NCBI GenBank assembly: GCA_946183915.1
Contig: CAMHDJ010000002.1
Coordinates: 23,406 to 87,405, forward strand
Origin: an uncultured Bacteroidales bacterium
Lineage (GTDB): Bacteria > Bacteroidota > Bacteroidia > Bacteroidales > P3
Reading direction: 5' to 3'
Length of the DNA stretch: 64,000 nucleotides
Shown: positions 30,233 to 37,133 of the stretch, piece after piece
Layout of the letters: each line of letters starts with the position of its first letter
How positions within the stretch are numbered: position 1 is the first letter of the stretch
Translations under genes and position numbers: made by a program
The notes under the pieces: generated by a model
Database searches by the model: none
What the model was told of the DNA's origin: nothing
The model's input: the letters and a program-made list of their open reading frames with translations, nothing else

Positions 30233-30516
30233 ACGACACGATAGAACGGATACACGAGGCCAACGCCGCCAAGCGGAGAGTGGAGAGTGGAGAGTGGAAA
30301 GCGGAGAGTGGAAAGTGGAGAGTGGGGCGGTGGCTGGCGCCGGCGGCGGTGGCGGCCGCTGCGGTGGTGCTGCTCGTGGTGCTGCCGCGCGGCAATGCGA
30401 CGCAGGCCGCTCCCGCCGTGGCGGGCGTCTACTGCAACAGCCAGTGCAACCCCGACGACGTGATGGTCCTCATCGACAACCAGATCAACCACATCAAAAC
30501 CCTCCAAATATCATGA
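30223..30516 (+). CDS. Small membrane anti-sigma-like protein with repeat-coded cytoplasmic segment
   Basis: 97 residues starting at ATG 30223, inside the sigma gene. A short cytoplasmic N-terminus (MDMNDTIERIHEANAAKR), then 17 residues encoded by seven tandem GGAGAGT/GGAAAGT heptamers (RVESGEWKAESGKWRVG), one TM helix (WLAPAAVAAAAVVLLVVLP), and a ~45-residue outside part with NSQCNPDDVMVLIDNQINHI. Position and topology suggest anti-sigma. It lacks a FecR-type domain and is much shorter than usual anti-sigma factors. Its stop overlaps the next start (ATGA). Confidence 0.72.
   Translation: MDMNDTIERIHEANAAKRRVESGEWKAESGKWRVGRWLAPAAVAAAAVVLLVVLPRGNATQAAPAVAGVYCNSQCNPDDVMVLIDNQINHIKTLQIS
30275..30323. 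repeat. Heptamer array inside the anti-sigma gene
   Basis: Seven units in exact register: GGAGAGT x3, GGAAAGC, GGAGAGT, GGAAAGT, GGAGAGT. A single arm, without an inverted partner. Same units as at 51,588 and 52,064. Confidence 0.88.
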
Positions 30517-31049
30517 AACGGACACTCTTTTTGTTGGCCCTCGTGGCCCTGAACCTCGGCCTTCAGGCCCAGACGGGCCTCTACAAGCGCTACGCCTCGC
30601 GCCCCGGCGTGCAGGCCTACTGTGTCGAGCGCTACCCCCTGAGCGGGGGCGACAGCGCCTGCGTCACCCTGCTGCAGACCGACGACTCCGCCGTCTACCG
30701 CACCCTCTGCCGCGAGCTGCATGCGCTTCCCTACACCACTACGCGCCCCCACATCGACGGCACGATAAGCATCGAGTCGGACGACCTCGACTCGCACCCC
30801 AAGATACCCGACGGGACGATGCAACAGATGAAGCAGAAGGCCGACTCGCTGCAGCGGTACTGGCGCGAACACAAGCACCTGGTGGTCTTCAACGCCGACG
30901 GCCTGCCGGGCGACCGTGGCCACTACACCATCTACTGCCCCTCCGACCGCATGGTCGTCCTGGCCTTCCTCGTCGGCAGCGACGCCGAGAGCCTCAAGGT
31001 GGCAGGCCACATGCTGTCGACCGAGTTTAAGAACGAAAAAGAGAAATAG
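30513..31049 (+). CDS. Secreted protein of unknown function in the sigma operon
   Basis: 178 residues with a signal peptide (MKRTLFLLALVALNLGLQAQ). The mature part is mixed alpha/beta (GVQAYCVERYPLSGGDSACVTLLQ; PDGTMQQMKQKADSLQRYWREHKHLVVFNADG) with no lipobox and no recognised catalytic motif. ATG overlaps the previous stop, and the TonB receptor starts 2 bp after its stop, so it is translationally coupled to the sigma/receptor module and probably acts in the periplasm with it. I cannot assign a family. Confidence 0.75.
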   Translation: MKRTLFLLALVALNLGLQAQTGLYKRYASRPGVQAYCVERYPLSGGDSACVTLLQTDDSAVYRTLCRELHALPYTTTRPHIDGTISIESDDLDSHPKIPDGTMQQMKQKADSLQRYWREHKHLVVFNADGLPGDRGHYTIYCPSDRMVVLAFLVGSDAESLKVAGHMLSTEFKNEKEK

Positions 31050-31051
31050 CC

Positions 31052-33277
31052 ATGCGAAAGACCCTGCTACTCGCCCTGGCACTGCTCCCCGCACTGGCCT
31101 GGGCCCAAAGCACCGATAGCGTAAGCCAGGCAAAACTGGACAGCATCGACGCCAAGATGCAGCTCATGAAGCTGAAGGAAATCAGCATTTCCGCCCCCAA
31201 GCCTGTCTACAGCATGACCGGTGAGGTGGTCAACTACAACGTCGAGAACGACGAGACGGTGGCTGGCCTCACCGCCTGGGATGCTATCCGCAATGCACCC
31301 TCGGTGCAGGTCGACCTGGAAGGGAACCTCTCCATGCGCGGCTCCGACCATGTCGACGTGTGGCTCAACGGCCGCCCCACCGGCATGAACGGCCCCACGC
31401 TGAAGGCCTTTTTCGAGAGCATGCCCGCCGAGGCGCTGACCCGCGTGGAGGTCATCAAGAACCCCTCGGCCAAATACATGGTGGCCGAAGGACACCACAT
31501 ACTCAACATCGTCACCTCGGCCCGCCTGCGCACCAGCGAACTCTGGCTCCTGGGCCTCAGCGGCAACACGCGCCCCTACTACTCTCCGTGGTTCAGCTAC
31601 GTGCGCAACACCGACCGCCTGAAGTTCTCCTTCCACCTGGCCGGCAGCCGCAGCCATTTCATCAACGACGGCCAAGGAGGCTACACCCTCACCTCCGGCG
31701 ACGACACCACCAGCCAACGCACCTACCGCAGCCACTCCGACGGGTCGAGCTATTTCGGGAACAACAACATCCACATCGACTACAAGATCGACTCCCTCAC
31801 CGACTTCAGCCTCATGTCGTGGAACATGCTGCAGGGCCGCTACAACGACCACCTCGGCTACCGCTACGAGCAGTGGGACTACCTGCCCGACACCGCCCAC
31901 TACCGCTACCTCGACACCTCCGACAGCCGATACTACAGCGTCAACGGCTTCACCAATTTCGACATCAAGCGTCGCCTGCCCGGCCGCAAGGGGCACAACA
32001 TCACTTTCGGCGGCACGTGGAACTATCTGTTCAGCGCCCATCACAACGAGAGCCAACGCCTCATCTCCCTGGCCGAAGGCAACCCCGCAGCCCTCCTCCT
32101 CGAGCCCTACGACCGCACCAACGACAACCACTACAACCGCAACACCGTCGACCTCTCGCTGCGTTACAACCGACCCCTCGGTCCCCACGACGAGCTCTCC
32201 ATCCGCCTCGGCGGCCGCCCCTACGGAAACAGCCACCGCGACCGCAACATTCGCATCGCAACCCCCGGTGCGGGGACGCAGCCCGACACGCTGCGCAACT
32301 ACGTGAGCGACTACCACACCCGAAGCCTCTATGCCAGCCTCTCGTTGCGCCACGAGTGGGAACGCACCACCCTGGGCGCCGACCTCCATGCTTCGCACGA
32401 CTGGCTCCGCATCGTGGGCCGCGGTCTCTTCCCCGACGACACTCTCTTCCGCTTCGTCGCCCTCGAACCCTCCTTCTCGCTCACCCATCGCACCCCCTCC
32501 ATGCACTATTTCCGCTTCCACTACTCCTACTCCGTCTCCACCCCCTCGGGTGGCGACCTCACCGTGAGCCGCATTTATGGTGACGACTCCTACTCCGTCG
32601 GCAACCGCCATCTCGGCAACGCCGCCACCCACAAGGCCTCGCTCTCCTGGAACCGCTACTTCGAGCGGTTCGGCAACGTCAGCATCGAAGCCTACGCCAA
32701 TAGCACCTCGGGCGGTATCGAGAGCATCACCGCCTCGACACCCGCGGCCGACCCCTACCTGGGACGCGTCATCACCTACTCCATGCCCTTCAACATCGCC
32801 TCCTCCTACAAGGTGGGAGCCGACGCCAACATCACCTACCGCCCCGCCGCCTGGGCCAGCCTGAGCCTCAACGCCAGCCTCTTCCGCCAGGGCTACCGTG
32901 TCGAGGACGAGCCCTGGCAGGAGCGCCTCTCGTGGACGCTCTACGCGCGCCTCTGGGCCAAGGTGGCCAAGCTGGTCAACCTCGACGCCAACGTCAACTA
33001 CGGCACGCCCACCCTCGGACTCTACACCACCCGCGAGCGTAACCTCACCGTCGACCTGGGCCTCTCGGCCACGTTGCTCGACGGGCGTCTCTCGCTGCGC
33101 GCCAACGTCAGCGACCTCTTCGACAACAACCGCTACTTCGAGACCGTCAACGCCCCCACCGTGGCTACCAGCGAGACGTCGCACTCCGCCTACCGCTTCG
33201 TCACCTTCGGTATCACCTACCGCTTCGGCAAGCTCGACCTCGAGTGGCAGGCCCGCGGCGGCGCCGCCGGACAGTGA
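31052..33277 (+). CDS. TonB-dependent outer-membrane receptor
   Basis: 741 residues; signal peptide MRKTLLLALALLPALAWAQ. The plug domain shows DAIRNAPSVQVDLEGNLSMRGSDHVDVWLNGRPTGM and LTRVEVIKNPSAKYMVAEGHHILNIVTSAR; the rest is a beta-barrel of the OMP_b-brl_3 type with alternating aromatic strands, ending in TFGITYRFGKLDLEWQARGG. The carboxypeptidase-like domain that usually precedes the plug in this type is missing; only ~30 residues lie between signal peptide and plug. No SusD follows, so this is not a classical SusCD pair. Substrate unknown. Confidence 0.9.
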   Translation: MRKTLLLALALLPALAWAQSTDSVSQAKLDSIDAKMQLMKLKEISISAPKPVYSMTGEVVNYNVENDETVAGLTAWDAIRNAPSVQVDLEGNLSMRGSDHVDVWLNGRPTGMNGPTLKAFFESMPAEALTRVEVIKNPSAKYMVAEGHHILNIVTSARLRTSELWLLGLSGNTRPYYSPWFSYVRNTDRLKFSFHLAGSRSHFINDGQGGYTLTSGDDTTSQRTYRSHSDGSSYFGNNNIHIDYKIDSLTDFSLMSWNMLQGRYNDHLGYRYEQWDYLPDTAHYRYLDTSDSRYYSVNGFTNFDIKRRLPGRKGHNITFGGTWNYLFSAHHNESQRLISLAEGNPAALLLEPYDRTNDNHYNRNTVDLSLRYNRPLGPHDELSIRLGGRPYGNSHRDRNIRIATPGAGTQPDTLRNYVSDYHTRSLYASLSLRHEWERTTLGADLHASHDWLRIVGRGLFPDDTLFRFVALEPSFSLTHRTPSMHYFRFHYSYSVSTPSGGDLTVSRIYGDDSYSVGNRHLGNAATHKASLSWNRYFERFGNVSIEAYANSTSGGIESITASTPAADPYLGRVITYSMPFNIASSYKVGADANITYRPAAWASLSLNASLFRQGYRVEDEPWQERLSWTLYARLWAKVAKLVNLDANVNYGTPTLGLYTTRERNLTVDLGLSATLLDGRLSLRANVSDLFDNNRYFETVNAPTVATSETSHSAYRFVTFGITYRFGKLDLEWQARGGAAGQ

Positions 33278-33329
33278 CCTCCGCTCTCCCTCCACCCCTC
33301 CAAAACGCCCATGGTTACTAGGTGGCTCC

Positions 33330-33362
33330 GTGATGACTCCCTGATGACTCCCTGATGACTCT
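33330..33362. repeat. Undecamer array (TGATGACTCC type x3)
   Basis: Three 11-bp units in register, 52 bp after the receptor stop codon. Confidence 0.85.
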
Positions 33363-33475
33363 CTTAAAACCAGGGCAAAACCCTTGCCCTGTCAGCGTTT
33401 TGCGAGTTTTCCAGCATGGTTTGCACACTTCCGGAAGGCTAGAGGTCTCGTTCTGAATGGTTTAAATGTGCAAAA

Positions 33476-33493
33476 TAGATCGTGCACGATCTA
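33476..33493. repeat. Solo 18-bp palindrome TAGATCGTGCACGATCTA
   Basis: Perfect palindrome followed by ATTTTTT. Identical to four other copies (19532-19549, 19843-19860, 52701-52718, 52978-52995). Confidence 0.92.
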
Positions 33494-33520
33494 ATTTTTT
33501 AACCTAAATTTACTTAATTT

Positions 33521-33548
33521 AGTGGATAGTGGGTAGTGGACAGTGGGT
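33521..33548. repeat. Heptamer array (AGTGGNN x4)
   Basis: AGTGGAT, AGTGGGT, AGTGGAC, AGTGGGT in tandem; its complement is the same unit as the array inside rsgA at 21,032. Confidence 0.85.
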
Positions 33549-33711
33549 AGCACGTGGGTAAATGGGAGCGGACTGAACGTCCCCGTTGGGGTGGCAGCAG
33601 ATCTTTATTGTTTAGCGGCGAATTATTCGAATTAAACTAATCTACGCAGGTCAATATGTGCACTTTATTACTTTGATTATGAGTCAATTTCGTACCCCCC
33701 CCACAAAAAAA

Positions 33712-33741
33712 TTGCCGGTTTAAAAAATAGTTGTATCTTTG
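33712..33741 (+). promoter_or_regulatory. Promoter of the lipoprotein/radical SAM pair
   Basis: TTG (33712-33714), 19 bases, TATCTTTG (33734-33741), 28 bp before ATG 33770. Because the -7 box lies inside the open frame, the start must be 33770 rather than an upstream codon. Confidence 0.75.
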
Positions 33742-33769
33742 CACCGGAAATGACAAAATACATCAACGA

Positions 33770-34153
33770 ATGAAACTGTTAAGAAAACTGCTCAAGGGCG
33801 TGTCGCTGACGGCGGCCATGTTCGTCTTCCAGGCCTGCTACGGCACGGAACCGGATTATTGTGTGAGCGAGATGACCTTCCGTGTGGTGTCTGACAAAGA
33901 CCAGACGCCGCTGCCCGACATCAAGGTGATGGCGCAGCGGCAGAGCGGCTCGGACGACTGCGTGTACAGCTGGAGTCTGGGCGACTATACCGATTCGAAC
34001 GGAGTGGCCCGTGTGCAGGTGGACCTTTGGGAGTGTATCGAAGCCGACTACAAGTTCCGTTTCTCGGACGAGCAGTCGCAGTACGAGCTGCTGGACACGG
34101 TGATCCACGTCGGCGAGCCTGATACTGTCGACATAGTCCTCCACCGCATCTGA
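33770..34153 (+). CDS. Small lipoprotein of the rSAM/lipoprotein system
   Basis: 127 residues. Lipoprotein signal MKLLRKLLKGVSLTAAMFVFQAC (lipobox FQAC, Cys23). The mature part looks like one Ig/CNA-B-like beta domain (MTFRVVSDKDQTPLPDIKVMAQRQ ... DYTDSNGVARVQVDLWE ... DTVIHVGEPDTVDIVLHRI). It overlaps the radical SAM gene by one base. This matches the Bacteroidetes pair annotated as rSAM/lipoprotein system (TIGR04133/TIGR04134, from memory). Whether the lipoprotein is modified by the enzyme is unknown. Confidence 0.82.
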   Translation: MKLLRKLLKGVSLTAAMFVFQACYGTEPDYCVSEMTFRVVSDKDQTPLPDIKVMAQRQSGSDDCVYSWSLGDYTDSNGVARVQVDLWECIEADYKFRFSDEQSQYELLDTVIHVGEPDTVDIVLHRI

Positions 34154-35232
34154 TGACGGGCACACCCATTCGTGATTTCCTGCATCGTCGCTTCCGCGAC
34201 ATGGAGGTGCGCACCCACGAGCTGAACTACCTCTTCTGGGAGTGCACGACGCGGTGCAACCTGCACTGTCGCCACTGCGGCAGCGACTGCACTGCGCCGG
34301 GCGGCGAGCCCGACATGCCGCTGGAGGACTTCCTGCGGGCCTTCGACACCATCCCGGAGCGGGAGCGCCAGCCGGGCTTCACGGTGGTGGTGACCGGCGG
34401 CGAGCCGCTGCTGCGCCCCGACCTGTGCGAGCTGGGCGTGGCGCTGAAGAAGAGGCATGTGGGCTGGGGCATCGTCAGCAACGGGTGGCTCTACGACCGC
34501 GACATGCATCGCCGCCTGATGGAGGCGGGCCTGGGTGCCCTCACCATCAGCCTGGACGGCCTGGAGGCCGAGCACGACTGGATGCGGGGTCGCGAGGGGA
34601 GCTACGGCCGCACGCTGGAGGCCATCGCCATCGCCGCGCGCGAGCGGCGCCTCAACTTCGACGTGGTCACCTGCGTCAACCAGCGCAACCTGCCGCAGCT
34701 GCAGGCCATCCACGACCGACTGGCGGCGCTCGGCGTGCCGCAATGGCGCCTGTTCACCATCATCCCCATCGGGCGCGCCGTGGGCCAGCCGGAGCTGCAT
34801 CTCACCGACGAACAGTTCTGCCAGTTGATGGACTTCATCGAGGCCAAGCGCGAGCGGCCCGAGAGCCCGATGCGGGTCACCTTCAGCTGCGAGGGCTACC
34901 TGGGGCGCTACGAGCGCCGGGTGAGGCCGAACCCCTACTTCTGCCATGCCGGCATCAACATCGCCTCGGTGCTCATCGACGGCACCATCAGCGCCTGCCC
35001 CAACATCGACCGGCAGGCCTTCGGCCAGGGCAATATCTACAACGACAGCCTGTGGGAGGTGTGGCAGACGCGCTTCGAACCCTTCCGCAACCGTCGCTGG
35101 GCACGTCGTGGCATGTGTCGCGACTGCAAGATGTTCGGCAACTGTCTGGGCGGCGGCATGCACAACTGGCATGGCGACTGCGCCGAGGTGCTCAACTGCC
35201 ACTACCGGAAAACACTCGGCAAAGGAAAATAA
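34153..35232 (+). CDS. Radical SAM enzyme, rSAM/lipoprotein system
   Basis: 359 residues. The 4Fe-4S motif CNLHCRHC uses C35, C39 and C42; FTVVVTGGEPLLRPDL is the SAM-binding GGEP motif. The C-terminal region has a SPASM-like cysteine set (FCHAGINIASVLIDGTISACPNI, then MCRDCKMFGNCLGGGMHNWHGDCAEVLNCHY), so an auxiliary cluster is expected, as in peptide-modifying enzymes. It starts within the stop codon of the lipoprotein gene (TGATG), so the two are coupled. The substrate is presumably the lipoprotein or a linked peptide (inference). Confidence 0.9.
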   Translation: MTGTPIRDFLHRRFRDMEVRTHELNYLFWECTTRCNLHCRHCGSDCTAPGGEPDMPLEDFLRAFDTIPERERQPGFTVVVTGGEPLLRPDLCELGVALKKRHVGWGIVSNGWLYDRDMHRRLMEAGLGALTISLDGLEAEHDWMRGREGSYGRTLEAIAIAARERRLNFDVVTCVNQRNLPQLQAIHDRLAALGVPQWRLFTIIPIGRAVGQPELHLTDEQFCQLMDFIEAKRERPESPMRVTFSCEGYLGRYERRVRPNPYFCHAGINIASVLIDGTISACPNIDRQAFGQGNIYNDSLWEVWQTRFEPFRNRRWARRGMCRDCKMFGNCLGGGMHNWHGDCAEVLNCHYRKTLGKGK

Positions 35233-35234
35233 AT

Positions 35235-35265
35235 TTTGCCAGTTTCAAAAAAAGGTGTATCTTTG
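35235..35265 (+). promoter_or_regulatory. Promoter of rimP-nusA-infB
   Basis: TTTG (35235-35238), 19 bases, TATCTTTG (35258-35265), 42 bp before ATG 35308. Confidence 0.75.
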
Positions 35266-35307
35266 CATCGGAATAGGAGAGGTCGAAAGCCTCTCTTTTT
35301 GTTGGTT

Positions 35308-35751
35308 ATGATAGAGAAAATCAAGATATTAGAACTGGTGAACCAGGCGCTGGAGGGGACCGATAAGTTCCTCGTGAACCTCAAAGTGACGCCTGACAAC
35401 CGCATTTATGTCGACATCGACGGCGACAATGGCATCACGGTGGACGACTGCATCGAGTTGAGCCGTGCCATCGAAAGCCAGCTGGACCGCGACGTGGAGG
35501 ACTTCGCGCTGGACGTGAGTTCGGCCGGAGCCGACCAGCCGTTGAAACTGACGCGCCAGCTGGTGAAGAACATCGGACGCGACGTGGAGGTGCTGGCCCT
35601 CGACGGCGAGAAGACCGAGGGCACCCTGACGGCGGCCGACGAAGAGCGCCTGACGCTGCATGTGCCCGCCAAGGGCAAGAAAAACCCTGCCCACGACGTG
35701 GAGATGGCCCGCCGCGACGTGAAGTCGGTGCGGGTGGTGATCAAATTCTAG
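35308..35751 (+). CDS. rimP: Ribosome maturation factor RimP
   Basis: 30S assembly factor. Start at ATG 35308 (MIEKIKILELVNQALEGTDKF, 147 residues); an upstream GTG-type extension would overlap the promoter. It contains DGDNGITVDDCIELSRAIESQLDRDVEDFALDVSSAGADQPLK, the family signature (normally S(P)G). First gene of rimP-nusA-infB. Confidence 0.95.
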   Translation: MIEKIKILELVNQALEGTDKFLVNLKVTPDNRIYVDIDGDNGITVDDCIELSRAIESQLDRDVEDFALDVSSAGADQPLKLTRQLVKNIGRDVEVLALDGEKTEGTLTAADEERLTLHVPAKGKKNPAHDVEMARRDVKSVRVVIKF

Positions 35752-35827
35752 TACGGACATAACGTGTCGGCGCACGGCTGAACGCTCGTGCCGGCGCTAA
35801 ACGAGAAAAGAATAAACAAACAACGAT

Positions 35828-37066
35828 ATGGCAAAGAACCAAGACCTGAGCAGCTCCTTTCAGGAGTTCAAGGAGTTTAAGAACATCGACCGCGAGACGC
35901 TGATGCGCATCTTGGAGGAGGTCTTCCGTGCCGCGCTGGCCAAGCATTTCGGCTCGGAGGACAACTTCGACATCATCGTCAACATCGACAAGGGCGACCT
36001 GGAGATCTTCCGCAACCGCACCATCGTCGAGGACGGCGAGGTGAAGGATCCGACGCGCGAGATCGCCCTGAGCGACGCCCTGAAGATCGAGGACGACTTC
36101 GAGGTGGGTGAAGACCTCTCGGAGCCCATCCCGATGACCGAGTTCGGCCGCCGCGAGATCCTCAGCATCCGCCAGAACCTGGTGGGCAAGATCCAGGACT
36201 ACGAGAAGAGCCTCGTCTTCCAGAAGTACAAGGAGAAAGTGGGTGAGATCATCGTCGGCGAGGTCTACCAGCCCTGGAACAAGGAGATTCTGGTGCTCGA
36301 TGAGGAGAAGATCGAGCTCATCCTGCCCAAGAGCGAGCAGATCCCCAGCGACCACTACCGCAAGGGCGACACCGTGCGTGCCGTGGTGCTGAAGGTGGAG
36401 ATGAAGAACAACAACCCGATCATCATCCTGAGCCGCACGACGCCTATCTTCCTGGAGCGTCTGCTCGAGGCCGAGGTGCCGGAGATCTACGACGGCTTGA
36501 TCACCATCCGCAACATCGTCCGCCAGCCGGGCGAGCGCGCCAAGGTGGCCGTGGAGAGCTACGACGACCGCATCGACCCCGTCGGAAGCTGTGTCGGCGT
36601 CAAGGGCGGCCGCATCCATGGCATCGTGCGTGAGTTGCGCAACGAGAACATCGACGTGCTGAACTACACGCCGCGTGTGGATCTCATGATCCAGCGCGCC
36701 CTCAGCCCCGCCAAGGTGAGCAACATCAAGATCAACGAAGAGGAAAAGAAGGCCGAGGTGTTCATGCAGCCCGACCAGGTGAGTCTGGCCATCGGCAAGG
36801 GCGGCTACAACATCAAGTTGGCCTCGAAGCTGGTGGGCTACGAGATCGAGGTTTACCGCGACACCGACGAGGACTTCGACGATGTGGCGCTGACCGAGTT
36901 CAACGACGAGATCGAGCAGTGGGTCATCGACGAGCTGATCAAGATTGGCTGCGACACTGCCAAGAGCGTGCTCGCCCTGTCGAAGGAGGATCTTATTGCC
37001 CGCACCGACCTCGAAGAGGAGACCATCGACCACGTGCTCGAGGTGCTCAACGCAGAGTTTGAATAA
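35828..37066 (+). CDS. nusA: Transcription elongation/termination factor NusA
   Basis: 412 residues. N-terminal domain (RETLMRILEEVFRAALAKHFG), S1 domain (VGEVYQPWNKEILVL...), then KH domains (GSCVGVKGGRIHGIVRELRNENIDV; QVSLAIGKGGYNIKLASKLVGYEIEV) and one acidic C-terminal helix-hairpin repeat. Length is normal for Bacteroidota, which lack the second AR repeat of E. coli. Confidence 0.97.
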   Translation: MAKNQDLSSSFQEFKEFKNIDRETLMRILEEVFRAALAKHFGSEDNFDIIVNIDKGDLEIFRNRTIVEDGEVKDPTREIALSDALKIEDDFEVGEDLSEPIPMTEFGRREILSIRQNLVGKIQDYEKSLVFQKYKEKVGEIIVGEVYQPWNKEILVLDEEKIELILPKSEQIPSDHYRKGDTVRAVVLKVEMKNNNPIIILSRTTPIFLERLLEAEVPEIYDGLITIRNIVRQPGERAKVAVESYDDRIDPVGSCVGVKGGRIHGIVRELRNENIDVLNYTPRVDLMIQRALSPAKVSNIKINEEEKKAEVFMQPDQVSLAIGKGGYNIKLASKLVGYEIEVYRDTDEDFDDVALTEFNDEIEQWVIDELIKIGCDTAKSVLALSKEDLIARTDLEEETIDHVLEVLNAEFE

Positions 37067-37081
37067 TTGAAGTCCAAGTTA

Positions 37082-37109
37082 TTTCAATTTTCAATTTTCA
37101 ATTTTCAAT
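37082..37109. repeat. Heptamer array (TTTCAAT x4) between nusA and infB
   Basis: Four exact tandem copies of TTTCAAT within the 67-bp gap, just before the infB start. Confidence 0.85.
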
Positions 37110-37133
37110 TCAAAAAAGAAAGGACTCGACAAT

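Larger units (their letters stand above)
33278..33769. other. 492-bp repeat-rich intergenic region
   Basis: It holds, in order: undecamers GTGATGACTCC, CTGATGACTCC, CTGATGACTCT (33330-33362); a solo TAGATCGTGCACGATCTA with a T6 run (33476-33499); heptamers AGTGGAT/AGTGGGT/AGTGGAC/AGTGGGT (33521-33548); a CGGCGAATTA-type copy (~33,613-33,652); and a promoter (33712-33741). No coding potential seen. Confidence 0.8.
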
